Source: Puia dinghuensis
GTDB lineage: Bacteria > Bacteroidota > Bacteroidia > Chitinophagales > Chitinophagaceae
Length of the DNA: 64,000 bases
NCBI RefSeq assembly: GCF_014642875.1
Contig: NZ_BMJC01000005.1
Coordinates: 1 to 64,000, forward strand
Direction: 5' to 3'
A program made the position numbers and the translations under genes. Of this stretch, positions 17,564-26,096 are shown one piece after another; the stretch's first letter is position 1, and each line of letters begins with the position of its first letter. The notes below the pieces were generated by a model. The model had not been told where the DNA came from. It saw only the letters and a list, made by a program, of their open reading frames with translations, and did not search any database.

Positions 17564-18946
17564 GTGCGCCATATAAGGTTCAGCCATTTCTATCCGGTCT
17601 TCTTCATCGCTGTTGCTTTTACAGCAGGTCATTGTTATAAACCCCCTCCACTTCCCCTCGGGATCAGGCATCCTTTCAGCAGCGACTCTGCCGCGATAGG
17701 GTTCATCAACAACTTATACCTGAATTGGGACGCTGCCCTCTCGGGAGCAAACCTCTCCGTGCTCGCGGGGTTGTCCGCCGACGAACTGATCGCATCTCCC
17801 ACGGCTACCCGGCAGTATCCGGCCTATTATCTCAATGTCCTGAATGAAAGGACATATGGTTTTGAGTTCTGGCGGCTCTTTTACCGGAATATTGCCACAG
17901 CCGACAGCGTCATCATCGGGGTCGATTCTGCAAAGGCCCTGTCGACCATGGCAAAGACCCAGCTATTGGGCGAAGCCAAATTCGTGCGAGCCCTAAGTTA
18001 TTTCTACCTGGTCAACCTCTATGGCGACTGTTCCCTCGTGACCGATACGACCGTCAACCGTCTGCCACCCCGCGCACCGGCAGCGCAGGTCTGGGCACAG
18101 ATAAAGGCAGATGCGAACGATGCCCTGCATTTGTTGAGCGCGGACTACCTGGGTGGTCCCACACTCAGCCCAACGACCGAACGGACCCGGCCAACCAAAT
18201 GGGTGGCCAGTGCGCTGCTTGCCAGGGTCTATCTGTATACGGGGGAATATGACAGCGCCGAAGCGGCGGCGACTGCCGTGATCGGCAATTCGGTCACCTT
18301 CAACCTGGCGCCACTCCATTCCGTATTTGTAAAGAACAGCAGCGAAGCCATCTGGCAATTGCCGCCGGCAAACACCACATCTGTCCCAACTGATGCCCTC
18401 TATTTTACCCCCTCCTCTTCAGTCAACATGCCGCAAGTCTATGTCTCGGCGCAGTTGCTGGCGGCTTTCGAACCCGGCGATCAGCGGCGGACGGAGTGGC
18501 TCGACAGCATGACCATCAGCGCCACCCGGTATCTCTACCCTTACAAATACAAAGTGATGGTTCCACCATTCACGGAATATGAAACGGTGTTTCGGCTCGC
18601 CGAGCAATACCTTATCCGGGCCGATGCCCGGGTCCATCAGGGCAATAACCTCAGCGCGGTCGCCGATCTGAATGTGATAAGAACCCGGGCCGGGCTTCCT
18701 GCTTACACCGGTCCCCCGGACGCGGCATCGATCTTCAACGCGATCCGGCACGAACGCCGGGTAGAACTCTTTTCCGAATGGGGACAGCGCTGGTTCGACC
18801 TGAAGCGAACGGGAAAGATCGATTCCATAATGGCCGTATACGCACCGTTGAAAGGCGGAGTCTGGAGCCCTGACTGGGCGTTATACCCGCTTGCGCTTGT
18901 CGATCTGCAAAATGACTCTTACCTTACGCAGAACCCGGGGTACTGA
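17564..18946 (+). CDS. SusD/RagB-family glycan-binding protein without a SusC partner
   Basis: A 460-residue protein starting with GTG at 17564; no in-frame ATG gives a better signal peptide. The hydrophobic N-terminus ends TAGHC, a poor lipobox. The family shows in the helical repeat region (LLGEAKFVRALSYFYLVNLYGD, WVASALLARVYLYTGEY) and the C-terminal block IRHERRVELFSEWGQRWFDLKRTG, ending NPGY as SusD proteins usually do. SusD proteins cap a SusC transporter and bind glycans at the cell surface. No susC is adjacent, so it must work alone or with a remote partner. It lies 94 bases after the Nudix regulator on the same strand. Confidence 0.88.
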   Translation: MRHIRFSHFYPVFFIAVAFTAGHCYKPPPLPLGIRHPFSSDSAAIGFINNLYLNWDAALSGANLSVLAGLSADELIASPTATRQYPAYYLNVLNERTYGFEFWRLFYRNIATADSVIIGVDSAKALSTMAKTQLLGEAKFVRALSYFYLVNLYGDCSLVTDTTVNRLPPRAPAAQVWAQIKADANDALHLLSADYLGGPTLSPTTERTRPTKWVASALLARVYLYTGEYDSAEAAATAVIGNSVTFNLAPLHSVFVKNSSEAIWQLPPANTTSVPTDALYFTPSSSVNMPQVYVSAQLLAAFEPGDQRRTEWLDSMTISATRYLYPYKYKVMVPPFTEYETVFRLAEQYLIRADARVHQGNNLSAVADLNVIRTRAGLPAYTGPPDAASIFNAIRHERRVELFSEWGQRWFDLKRTGKIDSIMAVYAPLKGGVWSPDWALYPLALVDLQNDSYLTQNPGY

Positions 18947-19055
18947 ACAAAAAGGCAACCTTCCTTTTATTTTCAGCGTTTCGGGATTTTAACTAACCTG
19001 ATCGTTTGACTGCCTGAAGCAAGTCTGCACCTATGAGCGTAAAGAAAGTTGTCAA

Positions 19056-19343
19056 ATGAATAAGGACCAATTCGAGTTTGAGTTTATACTGTGCGGCCTG
19101 CGGTATCGCTGCCATGCCACTTGTCTAAGGGACGGCTTACATTTCCAATATGCAATAGAGTTTACCCTCAACGGCCAGGCCGGCCCCTGCAGCCGCATCT
19201 TCGTCCGCCCCGCACTTAATGACTCCGAGAATTGGCATTTCACCTGCGAGAACGGCGAAAATGCAGCATGTCACTATCCGCTCACCCTACTCGAACGCTT
19301 CGGAGTAGAAGTCGACAAACACAATCTGCAATCCCTCATCTAG
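19056..19343 (+). CDS. Small hypothetical protein
   Basis: A 95-residue protein with no signal peptide or membrane segment. It contains five cysteines (CGLRYRCHATC, and single Cys further on) without a clear zinc spacing. It does not match a family I recognise. The ATG at 19056 follows an A-rich stretch, typical of starts in this phylum. It converges with the dihydrofolate-reductase-like gene. Confidence 0.5.
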   Translation: MNKDQFEFEFILCGLRYRCHATCLRDGLHFQYAIEFTLNGQAGPCSRIFVRPALNDSENWHFTCENGENAACHYPLTLLERFGVEVDKHNLQSLI

Positions 19344-19367
19344 CCGTCGCCCCCCGCCCCCCCTCAT

Positions 19368-19985
19368 CTAACGGCCCACACTATAAGTGAGATGACTCAC
19401 CAGTGGCGTATGACTGGCGCCGATCGTCTTCAAAGAAAAGGTAGTCCTGTCGATCCCATCAAAAAACCGGATGCCGCTGCCGAGCAGAACCGGCGCAACA
19501 TGGATCGTAAACTCATCAATATACCCCCCATTAAAATATTGCCAGATAAGATTGGCCCCACCCTGTACCCGGATATCCTTCTTCCCCGCGCTGGCGCGTG
19601 CCTTTTCAAAGGCGCTTTCCATACCATCGTTGATAAAATAAAAAGTGGTCGACCCTTTTTGCACCCAGGGTTCCCGCTTTTCGTGGGTCAGCACATACAC
19701 CGGGGCCATGAAAAGATCTTCCGGCCAGCTGACTTCCCCTTCTTCGAACATCCGTTTTCCCATGATGTAGGCGCCTGTGCGGGCGAATACCTGGCGGATG
19801 CGATCCCCGTCTTCCGTGTCTTCTTCACCACCTGTTGTCTTCAGATGTTCCCAAAAGGCCTTTTGGTTAAACATCCACTGATGAATGGCCGGAGCAACAC
19901 CCCCCATGGGATTTTGAGGGCTCCGGTTCTCCCCTGCGATGAACCCGTCCAGGGACAGGCCAATGTCGAAAAATACCTTGCTCAT
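19368..19985 (-). CDS. Dihydrofolate reductase-family protein (RibD C-terminal-like)
   Basis: A 205-residue protein from ATG 19985 (MSKVFFDIGLSLDGFIAG); a GTG five codons upstream is in frame but atypical. The N-terminal SLDGFIAG, the GAYIMGKRMFEEGE segment and the VQGGANLIWQYFNGGYIDEFTIHVAPVLLGSG block define the RibD/DHFR-like group that binds NADPH. These small proteins are common in Bacteroidota and mostly uncharacterised; the substrate is not known. It is a single gene upstream of the mobilization module on the other strand. Confidence 0.87.
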   Translation of the reverse strand: MSKVFFDIGLSLDGFIAGENRSPQNPMGGVAPAIHQWMFNQKAFWEHLKTTGGEEDTEDGDRIRQVFARTGAYIMGKRMFEEGEVSWPEDLFMAPVYVLTHEKREPWVQKGSTTFYFINDGMESAFEKARASAGKKDIRVQGGANLIWQYFNGGYIDEFTIHVAPVLLGSGIRFFDGIDRTTFSLKTIGASHTPLVSHLTYSVGR

Positions 19986-20074
19986 GGTTGAACTTTTCAC
20001 AAAAGTATTCCATTCCGGCTAACGGAAAAACCTCCCGTTCCGACATTTCCCGGGGGTCATTGCGACAGTTTGCA

Positions 20075-20090
20075 GCCTGCTAACGCAGGC
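20075..20090. other. Perfect hairpin upstream of the mob genes, oriT candidate
   Basis: GCCTGC at 20075-20080 and GCAGGC at 20085-20090 are perfect inverted arms around TAAC, about 150 bases before the mobC-like ATG. Origins of transfer of mobilizable elements usually lie just upstream of these genes and contain such an inverted repeat next to the nick site. No nick sequence was recognised. Confidence 0.3.
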
Positions 20091-20242
20091 GAGTCGTGCC
20101 CCCTCCTCCCGCAGCTTCTCCCACGACTCACCCAACGGCCAACCACCAGCGATTTCCACATTGATAACTAACCGATTAATTTCTCAGGACGTCCGCATAT
20201 ACTGTTTGGCCCTCTTCCCCTGTATATTAGTTCAAAAAAAAC

Positions 20243-20584
20243 ATGGCACCAATCAAAGGACGGCCCAAACAGGCCAAAAGACAAGAGAAGTTCCTCGGCT
20301 TCTTCGTTACGAAAATGCAGGACTTCGTCATCCAGCAAAAAGCGGCGAAAGCCGGAGTGACTATTTCCGACTATATGCGGCAAGTCGCCATCGACAGCCA
20401 GATAAAGCCCCGGTGGACCGAGGAAGAGCGCAGCATGGTCAAACGCCTCATCGCGATGTCGGGGGATATCCAAAAACTGGCGGCGGAAGCCCGGAAGGAG
20501 GGGGCGCTGAGGACAGCGTTGTCGTTTGCGAAGTACGGCGAAGCATTAGATGAAATCTTAAATAAGTTGTGCCATGATCGCTAA
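20243..20584 (+). CDS. MobC-like relaxosome accessory protein
   Basis: A 113-residue basic protein. The N-terminus (MAPIKGRPKQAKRQEKFLGF) resembles the ribbon-helix-helix start of Bacteroides mobilization proteins, and GVTISDYMRQVAIDSQIKP is the typical helix region of this plasmid mobilization family. The C-terminal half is helical. It would bind the origin of transfer and load the relaxase. It overlaps the relaxase gene by 11 bases, which supports coupled translation. Confidence 0.8.
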   Translation: MAPIKGRPKQAKRQEKFLGFFVTKMQDFVIQQKAAKAGVTISDYMRQVAIDSQIKPRWTEEERSMVKRLIAMSGDIQKLAAEARKEGALRTALSFAKYGEALDEILNKLCHDR

Positions 20585-21368
20585 AACATTTCTTACCGGC
20601 CAAACCTTTGGCCGAACCTGCGAATATCTCTGCCAGGACCAGTCCCGGGCAGAAGTTCTGGCAGCAGAAGGCGTCAGGATGCATGACTATCGCTTAATGG
20701 CGGCCGATTTCGAATGGCAGCACCGGTTGATGCCGGGAAAGGAAAAGCCCGTATACCACTGTGCACTGACCTTTCCTCCTGGTGAACAGGTGCCCGACGA
20801 ACAGCTGGTGCAGCTGGGGCAGCGGTTCCTGGAAAAGGTCGAGCTGGTCAATACGCAATACGCTTTTGTCAAGCACACCGATAAAGAGCACCTGCATATG
20901 CACGTGATTGCCAACAAGGTGGACAACGATGGCGCACCTACCGGCAAGGGGCTCATCATCGAACGCGGGATAAAGGCAGCGGCGCAGCTCACCGCCGAGT
21001 ATGGCCTTCGGCAAGATGCGGGCAAGCATCTCGATCAGACCCACCGCGAGGCCTTGCACGAGCCGGATGCCAAACGGTACCGCATCTACGAGGCCATCCA
21101 CGGGCAATTACCCCAATGTCATACCCTGGACGATCTCGAGAAGGCCCTCCTTCAGCAGGGTATCACGGTGAGGTATCGCTGTCATCCGGACACCGGTGAG
21201 CGCCAGGGCATCAGTTTCCGGCTCGAAAACCGCAGCTTCAAAGGTAGCCGGGTGGACGAGGAGTATTCACTCGGCGGGTTGCAGCGGACCCTGGCCTTGC
21301 AGGAGCAGCAGCGGCAGGAAGAAGAACTGCGCCAAGGCCACCGTCACGGCATGCGCCACGGGTTCTAA
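20574..21368 (+). CDS. MobB-like relaxase (mobilization nuclease)
   Basis: A 264-residue relaxase. Tyr18 in CEYLCQD is the likely nucleophile that attacks the nicked DNA strand. His106, His108 and His110 in EHLHMHVIANKV form the metal-binding HxHxH triad, so the active site appears complete. It is shorter than most relaxases, ending after the nuclease domain and a charged Gln/Arg/Glu tail. It nicks DNA at oriT for transfer by a conjugation system encoded elsewhere. Followed 30 bases later by the coiled-coil membrane protein gene. Confidence 0.87.
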   Translation: MIAKTFLTGQTFGRTCEYLCQDQSRAEVLAAEGVRMHDYRLMAADFEWQHRLMPGKEKPVYHCALTFPPGEQVPDEQLVQLGQRFLEKVELVNTQYAFVKHTDKEHLHMHVIANKVDNDGAPTGKGLIIERGIKAAAQLTAEYGLRQDAGKHLDQTHREALHEPDAKRYRIYEAIHGQLPQCHTLDDLEKALLQQGITVRYRCHPDTGERQGISFRLENRSFKGSRVDEEYSLGGLQRTLALQEQQRQEEELRQGHRHGMRHGF

Positions 21369-21398
21369 AACAATTGTAAACAAGTAAAACTTCATTTT

Positions 21399-22070
21399 AT
21401 GCAAGTGAACAGTAAACCAATGGAGGCAACGGGTGTATCCATGGAGAAAGAAGAAGTATTAAAGGCATTGGTCGACAAGGTCGTCGAAAATGGGTCAGCC
21501 ATCCGCGAACTGAATGAGCTTCTCCGCAAGCAGGCCCAGCCAGACCCGGCTGCGGCCGAACTGCACCAGCGCCTCGGCGAACTCGAAAGCCACATCGGCG
21601 CCATCGGCAAGGACATCACAACGCTGACCATGCAGGTCGGCCATCCGGCCAACCCGCTGCTCTCGGGTATGCATAGTCTGCAAAACAGCCTGGAGCAATG
21701 CAGGGACTTTTTTTCACAACCGCTGAGAAAGGAGGTGCATTACAAACACATGCTCGGCTGGCCGCTGTGGGTCTTGTTCGGGCTGCTGATCATCGCAGGA
21801 CTCGAGTTGGCGGGATTGACCAGCGCGAATAACAAAGCGGACTTGTACCAGCAGAATGACCTCTTATGGCGGGCGGTGCGGTTGTCCGAGGATTCGCTGG
21901 TCACTCACGCGTTGGATAAGACGGTACGCGATTATCAGGCTAATCCCGATCAGTTCAGAAAGGATGTGGCCGCCGAGGAAGAGCGGCTGGCCGAACTGGC
22001 CGAACGATTGCGACAGGAGCAGGACAATATGGGGCACATTCACGAACTCCAACGGACAAAGAAGCGCTAA
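21399..22070 (+). CDS. Coiled-coil single-pass membrane protein of the mob module
   Basis: A 223-residue protein. Residues 15-110 are helical with heptad patterns (KALVDKVVENGSAIRELNEL). One membrane helix spans about 121-140 (WPLWVLFGLLIIAGLELAGL). The remainder is charged and helical, ending KKR. I do not recognise the family; genes of this build often follow relaxase genes in Bacteroidota and may link the relaxosome to the membrane, by inference. Its stop overlaps the stop of the opposite-strand gene by 4 bases. Confidence 0.65.
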   Translation: MQVNSKPMEATGVSMEKEEVLKALVDKVVENGSAIRELNELLRKQAQPDPAAAELHQRLGELESHIGAIGKDITTLTMQVGHPANPLLSGMHSLQNSLEQCRDFFSQPLRKEVHYKHMLGWPLWVLFGLLIIAGLELAGLTSANNKADLYQQNDLLWRAVRLSEDSLVTHALDKTVRDYQANPDQFRKDVAAEEERLAELAERLRQEQDNMGHIHELQRTKKR

Positions 22071-23050
22071 GGCGCCCGCTTGGCCTGCAGCTCGTGGACC
22101 TTTTTTTCTGCCGCAGCAGTAACGGCCCGAAGCCCGGCAGCATGCGTGAATTCAGCGAGATTGGTTAGCACCGAGATGAGATTCTCGATCTCGTCCGACG
22201 TGTGGCATTCGTAAAGGCCTTTGCGATAATCCCTCAGCGTCTTCAGCCAGGTCTCTACCCCTTTGCTGGTGAGGGCCCGGAAAAACTGGGCCTTCGCCAG
22301 CAAATTAATGGGCGGGTCGAGAGCGATGCGGTCTATAGGAGGTGATTGGGCCAGGAGATCGAAGAAGATCAGCACCTGCCTCTTGGAGAACACGTCCTTC
22401 TCCTTTCCGGCGATCGCCTTATCGGGGGCGCCGGGGACGGTCTCTTTGATGATCACCTCCTTCACCATCGTCTCTTTCTCAACGATGGGATGAATGTTCA
22501 GTTCGTTGTGGGCATCGGTTATCATGTTGTGTTGGTCTACCTGCACGAAGAGGCTCGAATGCTGATGCTGCGTGAGGGCTGCGGTGTTCAGGAATTCGGG
22601 AGAATAGATCTGGTCGATAGCACGCCCGAACGCTTTTTCGAAATCAGCGTCCGCACTCGCCAGAAACTCATAAAGGATGGCCGCGCGTTCGTAGAGCAGC
22701 ATCTTGTTGATGGCGTATATCTCGATAGTCCGATCCGGAAACCCCAATATGGCCGGAAATCGCGAAAATAACGTAGCGAGGCGGAATTTTATCCCGTTGG
22801 AGGCGCGGTATTGCAGGATATAGCCGTGGATAGGCGGGACGTCTCTCGATCGTCCGTAGCGGTGCTTCCTATATAATTGGTAAAGCCGGTAATGCCCCAG
22901 CAGCCGCAGTCGAACCGAACTGGTGTACCATCCGGTCCATTCCAGCAATCGGCAAGGCTGCAACCGTGTCCACGAGTTCAGCCGGTCAAACGTTTTGAAT
23001 TTGAAGTTGTGCTTCGTGTTTTCAGTCGGTCGGAAAATTCGTACGTCCAT
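22067..23050 (-). CDS. Unknown protein of the mob module
   Basis: A 327-residue protein from ATG 23050. The first 60 residues are very basic and aromatic (RLRLLGHYRLYQLYRKHRYG), without a signal peptide. The centre is helical, and the C-terminal third (VFSKRQVLIFFDLLAQS, INLLAKAQFFRALTSKGVETW) looks like an all-helical domain of about 100 residues. I do not recognise a family. It converges on the coiled-coil gene and diverges from the DUF5710-like gene 61 bases away. Association with the relaxase suggests element-related regulation, but this is not shown. Confidence 0.6.
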   Translation of the reverse strand: MDVRIFRPTENTKHNFKFKTFDRLNSWTRLQPCRLLEWTGWYTSSVRLRLLGHYRLYQLYRKHRYGRSRDVPPIHGYILQYRASNGIKFRLATLFSRFPAILGFPDRTIEIYAINKMLLYERAAILYEFLASADADFEKAFGRAIDQIYSPEFLNTAALTQHQHSSLFVQVDQHNMITDAHNELNIHPIVEKETMVKEVIIKETVPGAPDKAIAGKEKDVFSKRQVLIFFDLLAQSPPIDRIALDPPINLLAKAQFFRALTSKGVETWLKTLRDYRKGLYECHTSDEIENLISVLTNLAEFTHAAGLRAVTAAAEKKVHELQAKRAP

Positions 23051-23110
23051 CAACGATAAGGTTTCCCCTGAAATTAAGAAAATTTTTTAAACACTTTAAA
23101 CCTATTTACT

Positions 23111-23719
23111 ATGTCAATCAGATTAAATGTAAAAAAGAGCGATCGGAAACGGATAGCCGAATTGGGTGCCATTTTATTGCAGGATGGCAAGACCTGGGTG
23201 ATCCCGGATACAATAACCGATATTAACCGTTTTATGCCCTGGCTGCCCGCAACAGAAGGCCATATCGTTCAGCGGCCGTATTTTTCTGTAAGGGCAAAAT
23301 GGCCCTGCTGGAAATGCGGCCAGGAGACCCCGATAGTGGGCCTGGGGGCCAGGGCATTTCAATCGCTGGAATTTCAGAAGGATAACCCGGTCTGGATCAA
23401 GGATGAAGGTCCTTTGCTGTATACGGAGATCCAGCGCATGGATGACGAGGTAGCCGAATTGATGAAAAGCAATTATCCTTTCTTTCAAAAGCCCTATTCC
23501 GGGAAGCTGCGAAAGAAGCAATGGGGTAATTGTTGCGTCCATTGCGGGACTCTGCAGGAGGAAGACGATGACTACAGGTTTGACTTTGGAGGACCGTTTT
23601 TCCCCGATTCTGCGGAAGCCGCCCGCGAAATAAGGATCATCTACTTTAAGCTGCAATTCGATTACTATATCGACGCCTGCTATGGGTTAAACCCCTTTTA
23701 CCTCGAGATCTTTAAATGA
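23111..23719 (+). CDS. DUF5710-like protein with zinc-ribbon cysteines
   Basis: A 202-residue protein. The first 35 residues (RLNVKKSDRKRIAELGAIL...KTWVIPD) match the short DUF5710 fold found in plasmid primases and other mobile-element proteins. Cys66-x2-Cys69 (CWKC) and Cys142-x2-Cys145 (CVHC) look like the two halves of a zinc ribbon split by about 70 residues. The rest is unassigned. DNA or RNA handling is a fair inference. It is transcribed away from the unknown mob-module gene and may mark the right end of that module. Confidence 0.7.
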   Translation: MSIRLNVKKSDRKRIAELGAILLQDGKTWVIPDTITDINRFMPWLPATEGHIVQRPYFSVRAKWPCWKCGQETPIVGLGARAFQSLEFQKDNPVWIKDEGPLLYTEIQRMDDEVAELMKSNYPFFQKPYSGKLRKKQWGNCCVHCGTLQEEDDDYRFDFGGPFFPDSAEAAREIRIIYFKLQFDYYIDACYGLNPFYLEIFK

Positions 23720-23802
23720 ATGCCATGACTCATCTTCCTTTTTTTGGTCGTTCCCCGCCGCCTCATTGGGACGCTTGTTATTTCGACTCTTCTACAACAT
23801 AA

Positions 23803-23828
23803 GCTAATTATGCGCTTGGCTAATTATG
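23803..23828. repeat. Two 10-bp direct repeats, 16 bases apart
   Basis: GCTAATTATG occurs at 23803-23812 and 23819-23828. The spacing of 16 bases places them on nearly the same helical face offset; they could be iteron-like protein sites. They lie in the 250-base gap after the DUF5710-like gene, in which no reading frame is convincing. Confidence 0.5.
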
Positions 23829-23834
23829 GCCGCT

Positions 23835-23849
23835 GTTACCGGCGGTAAC
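23835..23849. promoter_or_regulatory. Perfect palindrome GTTACC-GGC-GGTAAC
   Basis: The arms GTTACC (23835-23840) and GGTAAC (23844-23849) are perfect around GGC, 6 bases after the second direct repeat. It could be an operator or a site of recombination; no T-tract follows, so it is not a standard terminator. Confidence 0.45.
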
Positions 23850-23969
23850 GAATGCTGCCAATCTTAAAGTGGGGAATGCCTGCCCATAGTCCCATTACTT
23901 CCAGTCCTTAGCCGCCACCCCGCCTATCGCGAAGACGCCGACGACTAGGCCCCGCGCCCCCGGAGATCA

Positions 23970-25694
23970 TCACTTCTTACTCAGTTGTTCGACCAGTTGC
24001 TCCAGCCGGTCGATCCTTTCCTTCTGCGCTTTTAGTTGAGCATTCTCCTCCTTCAGCGTCTCTATCTCCTTCTTCTGGTCTATCAGGTAAAGCGTCAACT
24101 CTTCTATCTTCGCCAGCAGCCGGGTCTGGTTGTTCCCCAGGTCGACACCTTTCAGTTGCATCTCGCCAGCCGGTGCGATATCCGGAAGGTGGTGATTGGT
24201 CTGGATATATTTTTGCAATTCAAACAGGGATGGCAGGTGATAGGCGGAATCGAAGACGAAGTCTGCGCCGCTGGTATTCACCACCACCTGGTTGAAGCGG
24301 CCGTTGCCGTTGACGTCGAGAATGTAGCCGGAATTGGTTTGCGAGGTCTTACCGATGAGCACGTTGCCGCCCGTGAAATACGTTGTACCCTGCGCATTAA
24401 GCTGAAGGGTAACCACGTTGGATGTGTTATAAAGAGAGGCTATCGCTCCGACGGAATTGTTTCCGCCAACCTGCATCACGTTATAAGAATTTCCGGTGGG
24501 ATCCGATCTCGTAAACGAGACCGCAGTTCCCCATCGGGTACTGTGAAGATCCAGGTTTGACGTTCCATTATCAGAGGTATTGAACTGAAAGGACGGAACC
24601 GTAGTCTGCGACCCGCCCCAGTTGCCCAGACTCAACGGGTTCTGCGTAGCCCCTGTCGTGTTGCCGTTGGCCAGGAACAGGCTGGACGTAGGCAAACTGG
24701 ATGCCGCTTGCCAAGTGGCGTTGCCACTGGCATCCGACGTGAGCACCATGCCCGCCGCTGCTCCGGTAGGCAACACAAACCCCTTGGCCCAGAGGCCGCC
24801 GTTCACCTGTAAGAGATTGCCATTGTCCGACGTCGTCCCGATAGCGACATTCCCACCTCCAAAGACACGCATGCGTTCGGCATTATTCGTCCCAAATACC
24901 AACGGAGTCGCCGGCAACGTCCCAACACTCAGGCCTAAATTGGATGGCCCATCTGCAATTAAAAATGGCCTGTCGGCACGGGAAAGGCCAAATATGTTGG
25001 AAGAAGTGTTTGTCGAACCGCCAATACAAAACGCAGCATAGGAAGCAAAAGAACCATGATTGTTCTCAATGATCAGATCGGCGTTTGAACCTGAGTTGGT
25101 ATTTTGAACATAATAACCCCCTCGCACTGGTCCGTTGGCAAGGATGCTTACAATTTCAGTGGTGCTGCTACTTATTTGCAGCGGTGCAGTCGGACTCGTA
25201 ATCCCGATGCCCACGTTGCCTGTTGTACCGTCTATACGCATACGCTCAAGATTATTCGTCCCAAATACCAACGGCTGCGCCGTAAGAGTACCCATTCCCA
25301 ATCCTAAACTGGTAGCTCCGTCCGCGATAAAAAAACCCCGGTCAGCCCGGGAAAGACCAAAGAGACTGCTATAGGCATTGCCCGACCCGCCTTGTAAAAA
25401 CCCGCAATACGAGGAAAATGAACCCCGGTTGTTGTCCGCATAACTGGTGGCTTGCCCACTGGCATTGGTATTCTGAATATAAATGCCGCCACGGCCCGAA
25501 CCACTGCCGGTAACACTGATGAGATCATTGACAGTTCCGCTTACGTGTAACGGTGAGATCGGACTCGTCGTACCGATCCCCACATTCCCGGTATTGGTAT
25601 TGTAAATATTATTCCCGCTTGTCGACCACTGCGACTGCGACCGGGCCGAAAGACAAAGAAAACAGGCAAAAAAGCACCAGGCTAATTTTTTCAT
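23970..25694 (-). CDS. Tail-fibre-like secreted protein with duplicated shaft module
   Basis: A 574-residue protein with a signal peptide (about residues 1-19). It is a paralogue of the 387-residue protein of the Rhs operon, sharing [16 protein letters not shown] near the start, [20 protein letters not shown] and LPTGAAAG in the middle, and the DFVFDSAYHLPSLFELQKYI block plus coiled coil at the end ([20 protein letters not shown]). The shaft module of about 125 residues occurs twice in a row (about 38-160 and 161-290), once in the paralogue. An extra segment of about 150 residues follows. A trimeric surface fibre is likely. There is no barrel or Rhs gene next to it, so it stands alone. Confidence 0.8.
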   Translation of the reverse strand: MKKLAWCFFACFLCLSARSQSQWSTSGNNIYNTNTGNVGIGTTSPISPLHVSGTVNDLISVTGSGSGRGGIYIQNTNASGQATSYADNNRGSFSSYCGFLQGGSGNAYSSLFGLSRADRGFFIADGATSLGLGMGTLTAQPLVFGTNNLERMRIDGTTGNVGIGITSPTAPLQISSSTTEIVSILANGPVRGGYYVQNTNSGSNADLIIENNHGSFASYAAFCIGGSTNTSSNIFGLSRADRPFLIADGPSNLGLSVGTLPATPLVFGTNNAERMRVFGGGNVAIGTTSDNGNLLQVNGGLWAKGFVLPTGAAAGMVLTSDASGNATWQAASSLPTSSLFLANGNTTGATQNPLSLGNWGGSQTTVPSFQFNTSDNGTSNLDLHSTRWGTAVSFTRSDPTGNSYNVMQVGGNNSVGAIASLYNTSNVVTLQLNAQGTTYFTGGNVLIGKTSQTNSGYILDVNGNGRFNQVVVNTSGADFVFDSAYHLPSLFELQKYIQTNHHLPDIAPAGEMQLKGVDLGNNQTRLLAKIEELTLYLIDQKKEIETLKEENAQLKAQKERIDRLEQLVEQLSKK

Positions 25695-26096
25695 AACACA
25701 GTTGGAGTTTTATATGTGTAAAAGAGATCAGCAACTCGACTTACCGAAATAATGAAATCTTTTCATGATTTCACAAGGGCAATGGTCTCCCCATCTCACA
25801 AATAACAATTCGGTTACACATAAAGGACACACCACTAAACAATCGGCCTGCGCATAATCGATCCTGCGTGTGTTGAAATCCCAAAAACGCGTGCGTATAG
25901 TGGAATGGCCGTGCACCGCATCATTACTCCGAAAAGGAAAGCCTTAGTCGCTTTACTACAAAAAATACCGTTAAAACACCCATGTCATTAAGTTAAAAGA
26001 CGGTATTCTATTATTGTGGGGAAATCCAAGGCGTTAACGAGACATTACAACCCTACCGGCGGCTGGCCCGCTACTTTTGTGTACAACTTACTGGGA
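25695..26096. promoter_or_regulatory. Divergent intergenic region
   Basis: This 402-base region separates the fibre gene from the lipoprotein gene. It holds the inverted repeat at 25753-25773. Short open frames in it start with rare codons, lack signals and are not supported. Nothing else is evident. Confidence 0.45.
25753..25773 (-). promoter_or_regulatory. Inverted repeat upstream of the second fibre gene
   Basis: TGAAATC at 25753-25759 and GATTTCA at 25767-25773 are perfect 7-base arms around TTTTCAT. It starts 59 bases upstream of the fibre ATG at 25694, the same distance as the hairpin before the paralogous gene, though the sequence differs. Confidence 0.5.
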
